From Nostoc commune NIES-4072 (lineage in GTDB: Bacteria; Cyanobacteriota; Cyanobacteriia; Cyanobacteriales; Nostocaceae): DNA of 64,000 bases. The notes under the pieces were generated by a model that was given only the letters and a program-made list of their open reading frames with translations, was not told the origin of the DNA and did not search any database. Both the position numbers and the translations under genes were made by a program. Shown here piece after piece: positions 1 to 9,560 of the stretch. Numbering within the stretch: position 1 is the first letter of the stretch; every line of letters starts with the position of its first letter. The stretch lies in assembly GCF_003113895.1 (NCBI RefSeq), contig NZ_BDUD01000002.1:434001-498000 (forward strand). Direction: 5' to 3'.

Positions 1-225
1 TAGTACTTTCATTACTCTGATTCTAGATTTTGCCCCCCATGACGGCTCAACGTCTTCAACCTCAAAAACATCTGTATATGTAGATGAATCTTCATCCAAA
101 GAACGCAATGGGCGCAGTAAACGAATGCGCCCATCTATTAGTAAGGGATTACCACAAGCTAAACAATTTTCAGTATCTTCAGGATTATGCCGCCTACTAC
201 ATAAGAGATTTATACAGTAGCTCAC
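1..225 (-). CDS. Serine/threonine protein kinase, N-terminal part (runs off window)
   Basis: Seen: the minus strand is open from a GTG at 225 to the window edge. The first 40 residues hold a cysteine cluster (YCINLLCSRRHNP and ENCLACGNPLL) followed by DGRIRLLRPL. Family knowledge: many cyanobacterial Ser/Thr kinases begin with such a four-cysteine element before the kinase domain. The kinase domain itself lies outside the window, so the assignment rests on this N-terminus. The GTG overlaps the TGA of the NB-ARC gene (GTGA), which implies translational coupling; no in-frame ATG is available nearby. Confidence 0.6.
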   Translation of the reverse strand, partial: MSYCINLLCSRRHNPEDTENCLACGNPLLIDGRIRLLRPLRSLDEDSSTYTDVFEVEDVEPSWGAKSRIRVMKVL

Positions 226-1667
226 GGAGAGTTTTGCCCCTGCACATAACTAGTTAATTCTTTATTATTTGATGATTTATATACTAAACCGTATGGATCT
301 ACTAAGATGTATTTCTTAACAACTGGTTCCATACCATAGCTGAGTTCATGCTTACTTGATTGCCTACTGGCTTCAATTAACGAACGTTGCTCTAAAGCTT
401 CCAAAGCCGATATTACCTTTGAAATTGACATGACTTCTAATTTTAATCGCTCTTTTAAATCATTAATAAGCTTTGAAAAAGGGATAAAAGCAGAACTTTT
501 TGCCATCTCCTCAGCTAAGTAAACCATTACTTGTTTTTGAAGATCAGTTAAAAGCCCATTTTGTCCAAATTGGAGATTTAACATCGCCTCAACTCGCGGG
601 CCAATTACAGTAGTCCTATAATCGAAAAATTTTTCTATACTCCCCCCAAAAATGCGATTTATTCGGTCAGAAACAGCTTCTAGTTCTGACGGGTTTCCAC
701 GATATGTTTCAATCAATTCTTTGCATTTTTCTCCAGCTATGCCCTTTTCACGCATTAACTGGATTGCTGCATCTTCTTCTAAACCTTCTATTTGAATAGA
801 TACAATAGATGAATTTACATTCACATAAGCAATTTCTTTTAAAGGCACTTGGCTTGTTACAATTACACAACTCTGATGTTTTTCTTGGGTGATCCCAACA
901 AAAAAATCTTCATATTCTAATCTTTTTTCAAAAACATTTACTGGCGCTATGGCTTCAAAACCATCTAAAACCAATAGACAACGATGTAATTGCAAATAAT
1001 TTAACAATAAACATAATTTCCTTTGAAGAGTTATATCTTCTGCTTGTTCTATATTAAAAGTCTCAATTAGCTCAGTAATTAAATTATCAATTGTTGAAGA
1101 ACGGTTAATTTTTTTCCAAACTACATATTCGTAATTATTTGAATCTTCTAATAATATTTCTTCGATTAACTTTGACACTAGTATACTTTTCCCAATCCCG
1201 GCAATTCCGATTAATGCTATACACCGTTTTTTAAAAATATTGACTTCCCTTTTTAAAATACTTATTTCATTTTGTCGTCCATAAAACGATACTATTTTTG
1301 GAAAGTCCCCATATAATCTAGTTGTTCCTATTAAAGGATCAACATTTTGGTATGACGCTTCTAGCTTTTTCAAATATTCTTTTTTTGCTAGTCTAAGCAA
1401 AATATTTCTTAAAGTTAATTTTTTTACTTGTACTCCCTCTCCAACAACTTCTGTAAGCATTGTCCACAACGGAGTACCTACACCAGTCTGCAAATAATGC
1501 ACATTGTACCCCGAATCGTTTGCTATTTCCTTATAGTCTTTACCATCCCAAGACCCTTTGATTAAAACCATTTCAGAGGGCGACAAATATCTTCCGGTAT
1601 GCTGAAGCACCCGCTCTTCTAAAATCTCTAGTACTGCTTCTAGGTCTAAATTTTTGTTTGAAGACAT
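222..1667 (-). CDS. VMAP-type HTH plus NB-ARC-like P-loop ATPase
   Basis: This 481-residue protein has an N-terminal helical/HTH region (about 1-100) resembling the vWA-MoxR-associated domain found on cyanobacterial STAND-type signalling proteins. It is followed by an NB-ARC-like NTPase with Walker A GIAGIGKS (about 154-161) and Walker B LLVLDGFEAI (about 231-240). The C-terminal part (about 340-450) looks like a winged-helix region. No WD40, TPR or effector domain follows. The downstream kinase gene overlaps by 4 nt, so the pair is probably one signalling unit (inference). Regulator or nucleotide-dependent sensor is likely; the ligand is unknown. Confidence 0.65.
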   Translation of the reverse strand: MSSNKNLDLEAVLEILEERVLQHTGRYLSPSEMVLIKGSWDGKDYKEIANDSGYNVHYLQTGVGTPLWTMLTEVVGEGVQVKKLTLRNILLRLAKKEYLKKLEASYQNVDPLIGTTRLYGDFPKIVSFYGRQNEISILKREVNIFKKRCIALIGIAGIGKSILVSKLIEEILLEDSNNYEYVVWKKINRSSTIDNLITELIETFNIEQAEDITLQRKLCLLLNYLQLHRCLLVLDGFEAIAPVNVFEKRLEYEDFFVGITQEKHQSCVIVTSQVPLKEIAYVNVNSSIVSIQIEGLEEDAAIQLMREKGIAGEKCKELIETYRGNPSELEAVSDRINRIFGGSIEKFFDYRTTVIGPRVEAMLNLQFGQNGLLTDLQKQVMVYLAEEMAKSSAFIPFSKLINDLKERLKLEVMSISKVISALEALEQRSLIEASRQSSKHELSYGMEPVVKKYILVDPYGLVYKSSNNKELTSYVQGQNSP

Positions 1668-2629
1668 ATTTACCTACAATAGTACGTTATTAGCATTACC
1701 ATAATAGCTATTCAAATTTTACCTAAAACTTTTATATAGCTTTTTTACAATTTTTAATAAAAAGCTACTTGCTATCATTGCCTTTTACAGGATATAAGTT
1801 TAGAGTGCTACATTGCATAAATAATAACACGCTCTCTAAAATTGTCATTAAAGCTACAATTTAGTTTTAAGTACAATAACTAAGGAGGTAGAGGCTCAGG
1901 TGCAAATTTTGGAAGGTGCCTGAGCGAAAGTTTCTTTCTATTAGACATTATCTAAGGTTATCACAAGTCCTTAGATACTCCCAAAACACCTATGGACTAT
2001 GGAGATATTGAAAACTCAAAACCAAAAAAGAAGATAGCGTTGATACTAGGCGACTAAAACTTCTGTAAGATCAAGCTAATTGAAGCAAAACATGGAGGTA
2101 AATTATGAAACAATCAAAAAGCCCCTATAAGCACAAAGCGCCACTAAGGAGTAGGCGCTTTATCTGCTTGTAAAATTCATCGTTTAAAAGAGCGGGGTTG
2201 ATCTCAAAGGAACAAAACGAGTGGTATTTATAGTTTGGCGACTGTGATCCCACTAAGTTTGTCTAAGAGTATAGTCCGCGCTACCAGATCCATTATAGGG
2301 TCTGCCGCTTGGAAAGTCCATTCTTTGCGGCATCTTTTGGCTGTGGAAATTCATAAGTTTTTGTAAAGTTAAGTTTGATTAAGAAATATCCCGAATTTCG
2401 TAGCAAAAAGCAGTAGTAGCGCGAATAACAGTTATCAGTTACCACTTATCAATCAGAGTCTTTGATAACTGATCACTGATGCAACCCCCTAGCAAAGCTT
2501 GTCAACCAAGTTATCAGGGAAAAATATCGTGAAAAATGACTTATGCCGAATACATCTTGGTGTCGGGGTTCAGGTGACATCAAAATTTTTTTCAAACACC
2601 TCTCCTTGTGCTATTGACGGGAGAGAAAT
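1668..2629. other. Long intergenic region upstream of the replication module
   Basis: About 960 bases without a convincing large gene, between a divergent signalling operon and the replication genes. It holds a stem-loop with arms GCTCAGG/CCTGAGC at 1894-1925, a second stem-loop with AAGCGCC/GGCGCTT at 2136-2160, a possible 22-codon ORF at 2105-2173, and Nostoc-type GTTATCAGTTA-like direct and inverted repeats at about 2428-2480. I see no clear iterons or DnaA boxes. A promoter for the gene at 2630 must lie here. Confidence 0.5.
2105..2173 (+). CDS. Possible 22-residue small protein or leader peptide
   Basis: An ATG is preceded by a very good Shine-Dalgarno GGAGG six bases upstream (2094-2098). 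The peptide is basic (MKQSKSPYKHKAPLRSRRF...). Its second half overlaps the stem-loop at 2136-2160, an arrangement that would suit a leader peptide. There is no conservation evidence. Confidence 0.25.
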   Translation: MKQSKSPYKHKAPLRSRRFICL

Positions 2630-4009
2630 ATGCTGACACTAGATAGAGAAAACAAATCAGCACTTCATTACGATGATCTCAACAGCAGTATCAAAGACAC
2701 CTTCGTTACCATAGACCAATTTGAGTTGCAAGCAGTAGAACTCTGTCGCGTCATGCATGACGAGCGGATGTACAAAATCGCTGGGTACAAAAACTTTGAA
2801 CAATATTGCCAAGGCGAATTGCATGTATATGGCGGCTATCGGCGTATAAATCAACTCTTAGGGGCTTCAAAAGTTATTGTTGCAGCAGGGGAGTTGGGGT
2901 CACAGATTAAAAATGAGCGCCAAGCCCGTCCTCTTTTGAGGTTAGCCAAAGAGCCAGAAAAACTTATTGCTGCTATAAGACTGGCTTTGTCATTAAATCT
3001 AGACCCTAGTGAATCAGATTTCGCAGCTGCGGCAAATACAATTGCTCCAATGCCAAGAGGAAAAAATAAATTCCATCAGGAACCATTGGTTCCGAAAAAT
3101 GCCATCACAATTTCATCACCAGAACATCCCCGTTATGGGGAATCGGCAGTTATTGTTGCAGACGCACCGAATAATTCGCAGCAGATTGTGACTTTCGTTG
3201 ATGGTGAAAGGCTGTTGGTAAACAACACTGATTTGAATGACGCAATTGTGTCCGAATCGACTGAGCGAACTTATCCACCAGAGTACTCCGAAGCGATCGC
3301 AGCACTCAAAGAGCAACATAAGCTTGAGCTAGAGCGCCTGGAGCAGGAATTGAGGATTGGACTACAAGCAGAGGTTAAGGCTAGAGCCGAAGCCCAAGTA
3401 AGTGAGCAAATCCAATCTCTGCAAAACCTGTACAAGCAGCAAAAAGAGCAAAACATCCAGTTGCAGCAGCGCTTAGACGAGATGGAATCGCTACGGCAGC
3501 TTGAAACTGAGAACCAGCAGCTAAAAGAGCGCATTCGGGATTTGGAAAACGCTTTTGAGCCGCATCAATTACAAGACTGGGAGAATACTTACACTAAACT
3601 TCAAGCTAAAGCGCTAAACAAGAAGGTTCAGGAACCACTGGAGAAGACAATTGATTTGAGAACTCTGGCAGCCGAACCGCCCAAAGAAAATGCGACTGAA
3701 TGTCTGCGCCTCATGGGTATGGCATTGAAAAACCTAAGCGTTGCCATGAACAATACCCAAGCTCTTGAGGCGGCGGCGATAATTTTGGGTACTAGTCCCA
3801 CACAGTCTGCCATCGCAACAAGGACGGAGCAATTACAACTATTACCCCAGGCGGTTAAGGAAATTAGGCAAGTACTTGCACGTATTGAGTTTACATGGCA
3901 GGAGTTTTGGGCTGTGGCTGAAAAATACGAGGTGATAAAACCTGACTACTGGGCAGAACTTACTACCCAAGAGACTGATTTAATCACACAAGCTCGAAAA
4001 GACAGTTAA
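2630..4009 (+). CDS. Plasmid DNA-binding protein with ParB-like helical domain and coiled coil
   Basis: This 459-residue protein sits 178 bp upstream of CyRepA1. Residues about 25-115 contain YKNFEQYCQ, then YRRINQLL and ERQARPLLRL, a pattern shared with helical DNA-binding domains of ParB-like and phage/plasmid proteins. Residues about 225-305 form a long coiled coil rich in E, Q and L. No catalytic motif is visible. The start is set by GGGAGAG just upstream of the ATG. Position next to the initiator suggests a role in replication control or partition (inference); an alternative is a general nucleoid-type protein. Confidence 0.6.
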   Translation: MLTLDRENKSALHYDDLNSSIKDTFVTIDQFELQAVELCRVMHDERMYKIAGYKNFEQYCQGELHVYGGYRRINQLLGASKVIVAAGELGSQIKNERQARPLLRLAKEPEKLIAAIRLALSLNLDPSESDFAAAANTIAPMPRGKNKFHQEPLVPKNAITISSPEHPRYGESAVIVADAPNNSQQIVTFVDGERLLVNNTDLNDAIVSESTERTYPPEYSEAIAALKEQHKLELERLEQELRIGLQAEVKARAEAQVSEQIQSLQNLYKQQKEQNIQLQQRLDEMESLRQLETENQQLKERIRDLENAFEPHQLQDWENTYTKLQAKALNKKVQEPLEKTIDLRTLAAEPPKENATECLRLMGMALKNLSVAMNNTQALEAAAIILGTSPTQSAIATRTEQLQLLPQAVKEIRQVLARIEFTWQEFWAVAEKYEVIKPDYWAELTTQETDLITQARKDS

Positions 4010-4187
4010 CAGTTAACACTTAAGCTAATCGTCATCCATTTTTCCATGTTGATTTGCTGTAAGGACAACCCTACGGGTTCTGCTCCCGGAGTACAGCATG
4101 ACTGATGACTGATAACTGTTCACTGATGAATGCGGCATAGGTGCTTTTTGTCGCCGAAATTGTCATGGAAAAATTTAGGAAAAAAAT

Positions 4188-7100
4188 GTGAATACAAATA
4201 AAAATGCAATTAACAGTGGCAACTTTGAGCCATTCGAGCCTAAACCAGATTGCAAGGTATCAGTTGAGCAGAGCGAACACCCGATTGAATACCCAAACAA
4301 TCTCAAGAGAGCCGAGTACCATGAGTTGCTAGCTGGTAGCGCCATTCATCCGGCGCTGATTAAGCGCAACTTCTTCCACATTGAAGGAGAATCAGTTTAT
4401 GACTACCTGTTCATCTCCGACAAAATCCCTCGGAAAAATGCAGGTAGAGTCACGGATGGATACATAAAAATGTATCAGCACCTATTACTGGGTGGGACGT
4501 GGATTCAGTCCCTTGACCCATTCAAGAACTGGCAACCGATGGAGTGGGGGCGGATTAAGCCCAACTTTCCACGCTTTGATTGGGAAAAAGGTAAACCAGT
4601 TAAATACGAGTCGCCACCCAAAACCCCCAACCGCGTTACCTACTTTGATGTCGCTAACCCCATCTGGGACAAAGTTGCAAAACGCTATTTAATTAAGCGC
4701 TATCATTCACTTTTGGCCCTGCGCTTACTGGATCAACTCAATCCGCTAATATTTTGGGAGTGGGTAAAGCAGCACCCAGAAATTCCCATTATTTTATGCG
4801 AAGGGGAAAAAAAGGCAGCTTGCTTGCTCAGTATGGGCTTTGTAGCGATCGCACTTCCTGGAATTTGGAACGGGCGCGTGGGCAAACAAGATTTTGATGA
4901 ACGGTTGCATCCTGACTTAGTACCAATGACTCAGGCGGGGCGCAAGTTCATTATATTATTTGATTACGAAACTTCTTCTAAAACCAGGTGGTCGGTGTTT
5001 CAAGCCACTGTTCGCACTGCAAAAGCAATCGAATCGGCTGGTTGTGAATGTGAAGTTGCGCTGTTACCAGGTCCAGAGAAAGGTGTTGATGATTTTGTTG
5101 TGGCGCGGGGCGAAGATGCTAACGCAGGACTTACCGCAATCATCAATGATGCTAAATCACTTGCTGATTACAAGCGCTCGTATCGGGCTAAAAAATGGGG
5201 GTTAAGCAAGTACCAGCCGGATGTCACTGTTAATGTTAAGTATCTCTCTGAGGCTTTGTGCATTCCTGAACTTGAAGAAAAATGCTTGAGAGTGCCTGAG
5301 CAAAATGATCGTAAAGAAGGCAGGAGGCAGAGGGCAGAAGGCATTCGTGAAGAATTTGACCCTGGCTCTAACCCCGCCCAATTCTTGGCCACCAAATCAG
5401 AGATTATGGTGGGGGACGTCAGAACATGTTCCATGAAGTCACGGGCTTTAGCGCAAAACAGTATTCCTTCTGCCTCCTGCCTCCTGCCCTCTGCCTTTCT
5501 TGTTGAAAAGGAACAACTTTTCACGCCATCTATAAAAGGACATCCTTCAAACAAGGAGTCTATCGATTCTGGCAAAGTTGATTCAGACAAATCGAAGAAA
5601 TCCCCTACCTTCAATTTCCCTTTATCAGGACTAGTCGTACTCTGGAGCGACATGGGTACAGGCAAAACTGAACTTATGCGCTGGTGGCGTGACCAAAACC
5701 CCGACGCGCGGTTCCTCAACAATGGGCATCGGGTTAACTTGTTGAAAAATCTTGCCCAACGCTTGCAGACTGCCATGTACTCCGACTTGGGTTACACAGG
5801 TTTAGCCCAGTCCCAAGCCCTTAGTATTACTATTGACAGCTTGCATAAGCTGAATACTCAGTCTCTCACCTACGGCTGCATATTTATTGATGAAGCCTGC
5901 CAATACCTCACCCACTTACTGCATAGTAATACTTGCAGACAACACCGTGCAGCAATCCTAGAAGTACTGGAATATATAGTATACAACGCGCCGTTAGTGG
6001 TGATTGCCGATGCACACATGGATGATTTAACGGTAAACTTCTTTCTTGCAATGCGACCCAAAGGTGAAGTACCTTACATCATTAAAAACGAGTGGCGAAA
6101 CGGTTCACGCACAATTTATTGGTACGAGGGGGATAATTCTAGCGCTCTAGTCGCCCAAATCTCGGCGGCGCTGATGCTTGGAGAAAAAGTTATGGTTGCA
6201 AGTGATTCTAAGCGTTTTATCAAAAAACTCGACAAATCCTTTACAATCAAATACGAAGAATCTAGTAGTTCGCCAAGTGAACTTGGCGGGGAAAAGGGTA
6301 AAGGGGAAGGGGTAAAGGAAGAATTAACAGATTCCTCCTCCCTTTCCCCCTTACCCCTTACCCCTTACCCAGCCCGTAGGGCTTCATGGCGCATCTGGTC
6401 GGTTCATTCCGATAATTCTGGCAGTGATGAGAATGTCGCTTTCATCAAAGATATCACCAACGCCGTCAAAAACTTTGATGCCTTGTTCACCTCTCCCAGT
6501 CTCGGTACTGGTGTCGATATTTCCCAGTATCATTTTGACTTAGTATTTGGCGTGTTTCACGGCGTTTCCCAAACTGCTACTGAATGCGCCCAGCAGTTGT
6601 ACCGCTATCGCCCGAAAGTCCCGTTTCATATTTGGGTGGCCCCGCGTCCTCCTGGAGGTTACAAGGATACAAACGCATCCAAGATTAAAGAGCGCTTGCT
6701 CCAAACCAATGAAATGACCGCTTTTCTGTTGCGAATTGACAGAGAAACGGGTAAGCGGGGAGCGGAGAAAGATTGGGCGCTTGAGGCTTACTGCCAAATT
6801 ATGGCTAACCGCCACTATTCTCTCAATAATTTGCGCGATGACTTGCGATCGCTTCTCACAGAAATGGGCAATACATTTATATATGTGGGCAGTGATAATG
6901 ATACTCAATCCCTTGAAAGTCTTAAAGCAGCAGCACAAGCTTTGGATAGTGCCCACAATTCGGCTGTTGCCAAGGCCAAGAATATTACTTTGAGCGAGTA
7001 CCGTGCCCGTCAAAGCAAAGATTACCTTGACCCTTTAGAAATTTTTGAATGTGAAAAGTTTCGCATTTCTGATTCTTACGGCATCGAAGTAACCGAATCA

Positions 7101-8003
7101 CTCGTAGAAATGGATAAAGGTGGCCGCTTAATTAGAGCGATCGCTGGACTTGAGGCAATTTTAGCCCCACCCGAAGAATCGTTTACTGACCCCAAAACTG
7201 GGCAAATTTATCCTACACCACCAACAATTGTCACCCAAAAAGACCGCACCGAGCGCGACAATCTACCTTTGTGCATCGACTGGGGCAATTACTCGGCACG
7301 GTGGCTGGCTAGATTTAACCTGGGGCTGCATCAAATTCTCACTTCTTTAGTGAAGGGTGATGAAGTTACCGCCGACGATTCCACCTTACTCAAGATGACG
7401 GCGATCGCTAAAAACTGCGCTGCTCACGTCAAAGCAATTCTTGGGTTTACTATTCCCAGTGACTGTAAACCTATTTGGTTGCTAGCTACTTTAGTAGAGC
7501 AGCTGGGGCTAAAACTGACTTTCCGCAAGCAAGGTAAACGGGGGCAACAGGTGAAACTTTTCTCTTTATCTAAAGAGGAATTAGAATTTGCAATGCATGT
7601 AATTGCTCATCGTGTGGAAAAGCGTAATCAAAAAGAAAATCGAACCTATTATGCTGCTCAAACCCCTGCTGCGTATAGTGTAAGCTCTAATCAGCAGCCC
7701 GTATCCACACCCCCCCCTGATGCTATAGGGAACTCCCATTGCCAAGGGGAGGATACTACCGCATTTGAGTCGCCTCCGACAGATCGCATTACACTACTCC
7801 ACTGCGTAGAAATACTTCGCTCTGGTATTTCTCGTGGAGTGGACGCAATTAAAGGCATTCTCAAACGATGGCAGAGTGATTTGCGCTGGGAGACGGTGCT
7901 GGAACTAGAGGCGATCGCCTCTAGTGAACTGCGGCTTGTGGAAGCTCAAGTTCCTGAATTTTACGCCTTGCTGAATGAAGAAGTGTTGCCGATGGAGGGA
8001 TAA
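4188..8003 (+). CDS. CyRepA1-family plasmid replication protein (DUF3854 plus helicase)
   Basis: A 1271-residue replication initiator candidate. The DUF3854/Toprim-like part includes IILCEGEKKAACLL (about 200-215). A P-loop helicase-like part has Walker A SDMGTGKTE (about 487-495), a DEAD-like IFIDEACQYL (about 564) and TSPSLGTGVDI (about 769). Family knowledge: cyanobacterial CyRepA1 proteins support replication of large plasmids. The start is GTG, with AGGA upstream; the ATG two bases earlier is out of frame and hits TGA. Two palindromic mini-repeats (5312-5501 and 6271-6370) are inserted in frame and should form disordered linkers. The reading frame is otherwise intact, so this is the likely working initiator. 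Confidence 0.85.
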   Translation: MNTNKNAINSGNFEPFEPKPDCKVSVEQSEHPIEYPNNLKRAEYHELLAGSAIHPALIKRNFFHIEGESVYDYLFISDKIPRKNAGRVTDGYIKMYQHLLLGGTWIQSLDPFKNWQPMEWGRIKPNFPRFDWEKGKPVKYESPPKTPNRVTYFDVANPIWDKVAKRYLIKRYHSLLALRLLDQLNPLIFWEWVKQHPEIPIILCEGEKKAACLLSMGFVAIALPGIWNGRVGKQDFDERLHPDLVPMTQAGRKFIILFDYETSSKTRWSVFQATVRTAKAIESAGCECEVALLPGPEKGVDDFVVARGEDANAGLTAIINDAKSLADYKRSYRAKKWGLSKYQPDVTVNVKYLSEALCIPELEEKCLRVPEQNDRKEGRRQRAEGIREEFDPGSNPAQFLATKSEIMVGDVRTCSMKSRALAQNSIPSASCLLPSAFLVEKEQLFTPSIKGHPSNKESIDSGKVDSDKSKKSPTFNFPLSGLVVLWSDMGTGKTELMRWWRDQNPDARFLNNGHRVNLLKNLAQRLQTAMYSDLGYTGLAQSQALSITIDSLHKLNTQSLTYGCIFIDEACQYLTHLLHSNTCRQHRAAILEVLEYIVYNAPLVVIADAHMDDLTVNFFLAMRPKGEVPYIIKNEWRNGSRTIYWYEGDNSSALVAQISAALMLGEKVMVASDSKRFIKKLDKSFTIKYEESSSSPSELGGEKGKGEGVKEELTDSSSLSPLPLTPYPARRASWRIWSVHSDNSGSDENVAFIKDITNAVKNFDALFTSPSLGTGVDISQYHFDLVFGVFHGVSQTATECAQQLYRYRPKVPFHIWVAPRPPGGYKDTNASKIKERLLQTNEMTAFLLRIDRETGKRGAEKDWALEAYCQIMANRHYSLNNLRDDLRSLLTEMGNTFIYVGSDNDTQSLESLKAAAQALDSAHNSAVAKAKNITLSEYRARQSKDYLDPLEIFECEKFRISDSYGIEVTESLVEMDKGGRLIRAIAGLEAILAPPEESFTDPKTGQIYPTPPTIVTQKDRTERDNLPLCIDWGNYSARWLARFNLGLHQILTSLVKGDEVTADDSTLLKMTAIAKNCAAHVKAILGFTIPSDCKPIWLLATLVEQLGLKLTFRKQGKRGQQVKLFSLSKEELEFAMHVIAHRVEKRNQKENRTYYAAQTPAAYSVSSNQQPVSTPPPDAIGNSHCQGEDTTAFESPPTDRITLLHCVEILRSGISRGVDAIKGILKRWQSDLRWETVLELEAIASSELRLVEAQVPEFYALLNEEVLPMEG
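5312..5501. repeat. In-frame palindromic mini-repeat within CyRepA1 (first)
   Basis: The left arm (about 5312-5343) is built from GGCAGGAGGCAGAGGGCAG-type units. The right arm (about 5462-5501) is the imperfect reverse complement (CTGCCTCCTGCCTCCTGCCC). The arms flank about 120 bp. The whole stretch stays open in the CyRepA1 frame and encodes a low-complexity linker between the Toprim-like and helicase regions. It is typical of dispersed Nostoc repeats. Confidence 0.6.
6271..6370. repeat. In-frame palindromic mini-repeat within CyRepA1 (second)
   Basis: A perfect palindrome CGCCAAGTGAACTTGGCG opens the stretch. It is followed by purine-rich units (GGGGAAAAGGGTAAAGGGG) at 6288-6330 and their pyrimidine complement at 6341-6370. 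The frame is maintained through it. The encoded segment (SPSELGGEKGKGEGV and SSLSPLPLTPYP) is low-complexity and lies inside the helicase region. Confidence 0.6.
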
Positions 8004-8039
8004 GAAAGAGCGATCGCGTTGTCCCTAATAATGAGACAA

Positions 8040-8086
8040 TTACTTATCAGAATCTTGCTTATAAGAAGACACGTTCCGATAAGTAA
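8040..8086. promoter_or_regulatory. Inverted repeat abutting the integrase start codon
   Basis: TTACTTATC at 8040-8048 and GATAAGTAA at 8078-8086 form a perfect inverted repeat. It extends to 13 bp with one mismatch (TTACTTATCAGAA / TTCCGATAAGTAA), with 21 bp between arms. The right arm ends directly at the ATG of the tyrosine recombinase. It could be an operator or a recombinase-binding site; the spacer is longer than that of a simple Xer core. Confidence 0.45.
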
Positions 8087-9070
8087 ATGCATGAAACCCT
8101 TGAAAACAGTACCTCCTCTTCCTTAGCCCTTGCCTCTCCCGTTCCCTTGATCGAACACCCCGCCCAAGTCTACTTGGCGACCCTTTCCCCTGGTTCCCGT
8201 CCAGCTATGCGCCAAGCTTTAAATGCGATCGCGCGATTATTAACCAACTCAAGTTGTGATGCGATGACTTTAAACTGGGCAGCACTGCGCTACAAACATA
8301 CTGCGGCAGTCCGCTCTGTGTTGAGCGAAAAATATGCACCAGCTTATGTCAACAAAGTGCTGTCTGCTTTGCGGCGAGTTTTAAAAGAAGCCTTGCGGTT
8401 AGAGATAATGGATGCTGTTGATTTTGCTCGTGCTGTAGACATTCCCAACGTTAAAGTCACCAAGCAATTGCGGGGACGTGTCCTCACGGCAGAAGAAATC
8501 GCCCAATTAATGCAAACCTGTTTTGATGACCCTACCCCCACTGGTTATAGAGATGCTGCAATATTTGCAATACTCCGTGGATCTGGAGTCCGCCGCTCTG
8601 AAGCGGTGAATTTAGACTTGAGCGACTTTGAAGAGAATACCGGGGCAATACAGGTGCGTGCTGGCAAAGGTGGCAAAGATCGGACTGTGTACTTACCCGA
8701 AAGTGGTCTAACTGTCGTCTCGGATTGGTTGTCGCTTCGAGGGTACGAGGCAGGCCCCTTGCTGTGCCATGTCAACAGAGGCTCAAGGATAGTGCGGCGA
8801 CGACTTACCTCTCAAGCAGTGCTATTTATTTTGCAAAAACGTGGCGCACAAGCCTTTGTTGCTAATTTCTCTGCTCATGATTTCCGGCGGACTTTCATTT
8901 CGGAGTTGCTCGATGCTGGTGAAGACATTTCTACAGTCCAAAGGTTAGCTGGACACGCAAACAGTGACCAGACTGCCAGATATGACCGTCGCGGTGAAGA
9001 AACTAAACGCCGTGCTGTCCAAAAGTTGACTATTCCAGGACAGAGGAAGAAATCTCCTCTATTGATGTAG
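8087..9070 (+). CDS. Tyrosine recombinase/integrase
   Basis: A 327-residue protein with an N-terminal SAM-like core-binding domain (about 25-115) and a C-terminal catalytic domain. The active-site set is visible: R169 or R170 (GSGVRRSEA), K in GKGGKDRTVYL (about 194-203), H264-x-x-R267 (AHDFRRTF), H290 (AGHANSDQT) and Y299 (ARYDRRG). It probably acts in plasmid dimer resolution or integration. It lies 83 bp downstream of CyRepA1 with the inverted repeat in between, so it may be co-transcribed or autoregulated through that repeat (inference). Confidence 0.85.
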   Translation: MHETLENSTSSSLALASPVPLIEHPAQVYLATLSPGSRPAMRQALNAIARLLTNSSCDAMTLNWAALRYKHTAAVRSVLSEKYAPAYVNKVLSALRRVLKEALRLEIMDAVDFARAVDIPNVKVTKQLRGRVLTAEEIAQLMQTCFDDPTPTGYRDAAIFAILRGSGVRRSEAVNLDLSDFEENTGAIQVRAGKGGKDRTVYLPESGLTVVSDWLSLRGYEAGPLLCHVNRGSRIVRRRLTSQAVLFILQKRGAQAFVANFSAHDFRRTFISELLDAGEDISTVQRLAGHANSDQTARYDRRGEETKRRAVQKLTIPGQRKKSPLLM

Positions 9071-9560
9071 TTTCTACACTTTTTCTATAGGTTCCTGGCT
9101 CTGAAATGCGAGCGCTCTTCTTTTCAGTTTAGGGCTATAAGGGAATGGGGAATTTTATCTTTGAGCTTTAATCCTACTGTTGCCTGTTTCCTATTCCCTA
9201 TCCTGAACGCGAGTGCGTCTTTGCAGGAGAAGGGGTCGGTAAACTACAAGAAATGGAACCGAGCGATTATGCAGATGAGCAGTATGGGTATTTTAAGTAA
9301 CTAGCATAATCACTGAGTGTTTTTAATACTGTATATCTGACGAAGATGGTTGATGCTGGAATTGCTACGAGGTAATGTCTATATTTATTCGCAATCGCCA
9401 ATGGTAGCCGTTGGCAGTAGTATCTCTTCATAAAAGCGATCGCTCGCTTGAAGAATGCGCTGACACATTTGGCGATGATAGCATCAAGGTAATTCATCAT
9501 GATGAATTACACGATTTAATAAGCGTGGACAGTCCAAGTTTACCTAGATGATATGCGAAC
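9071..9560. other. Intergenic stretch with Nostoc-type repeats
   Basis: About 490 bases with no supportable gene. It holds an imperfect inverted repeat of the GGGAATGGGGAATT / CCTATTCCCTATCC type (about 9141-9205), common in Nostoc intergenic DNA, and a HIP1 site. The promoter for the gene at 9561 should be near 9500. Confidence 0.4.

Noticed and set aside
1668..2629. Iteron-type origin upstream of the replication genes
   Set aside because: I found only dispersed Nostoc repeats and isolated hairpins, no regularly spaced direct repeats or clear DnaA boxes.
5168..5776. 202-codon ORF antisense to CyRepA1
   Set aside because: It is a shadow of the coding strand and consists largely of the complement of the mini-repeat and codon-biased sequence.
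9267..9500. 77-codon ORF on the minus strand
   Set aside because: Composition is not protein-like, it overlaps repeat sequence and has no ribosome-binding site or homology signal.
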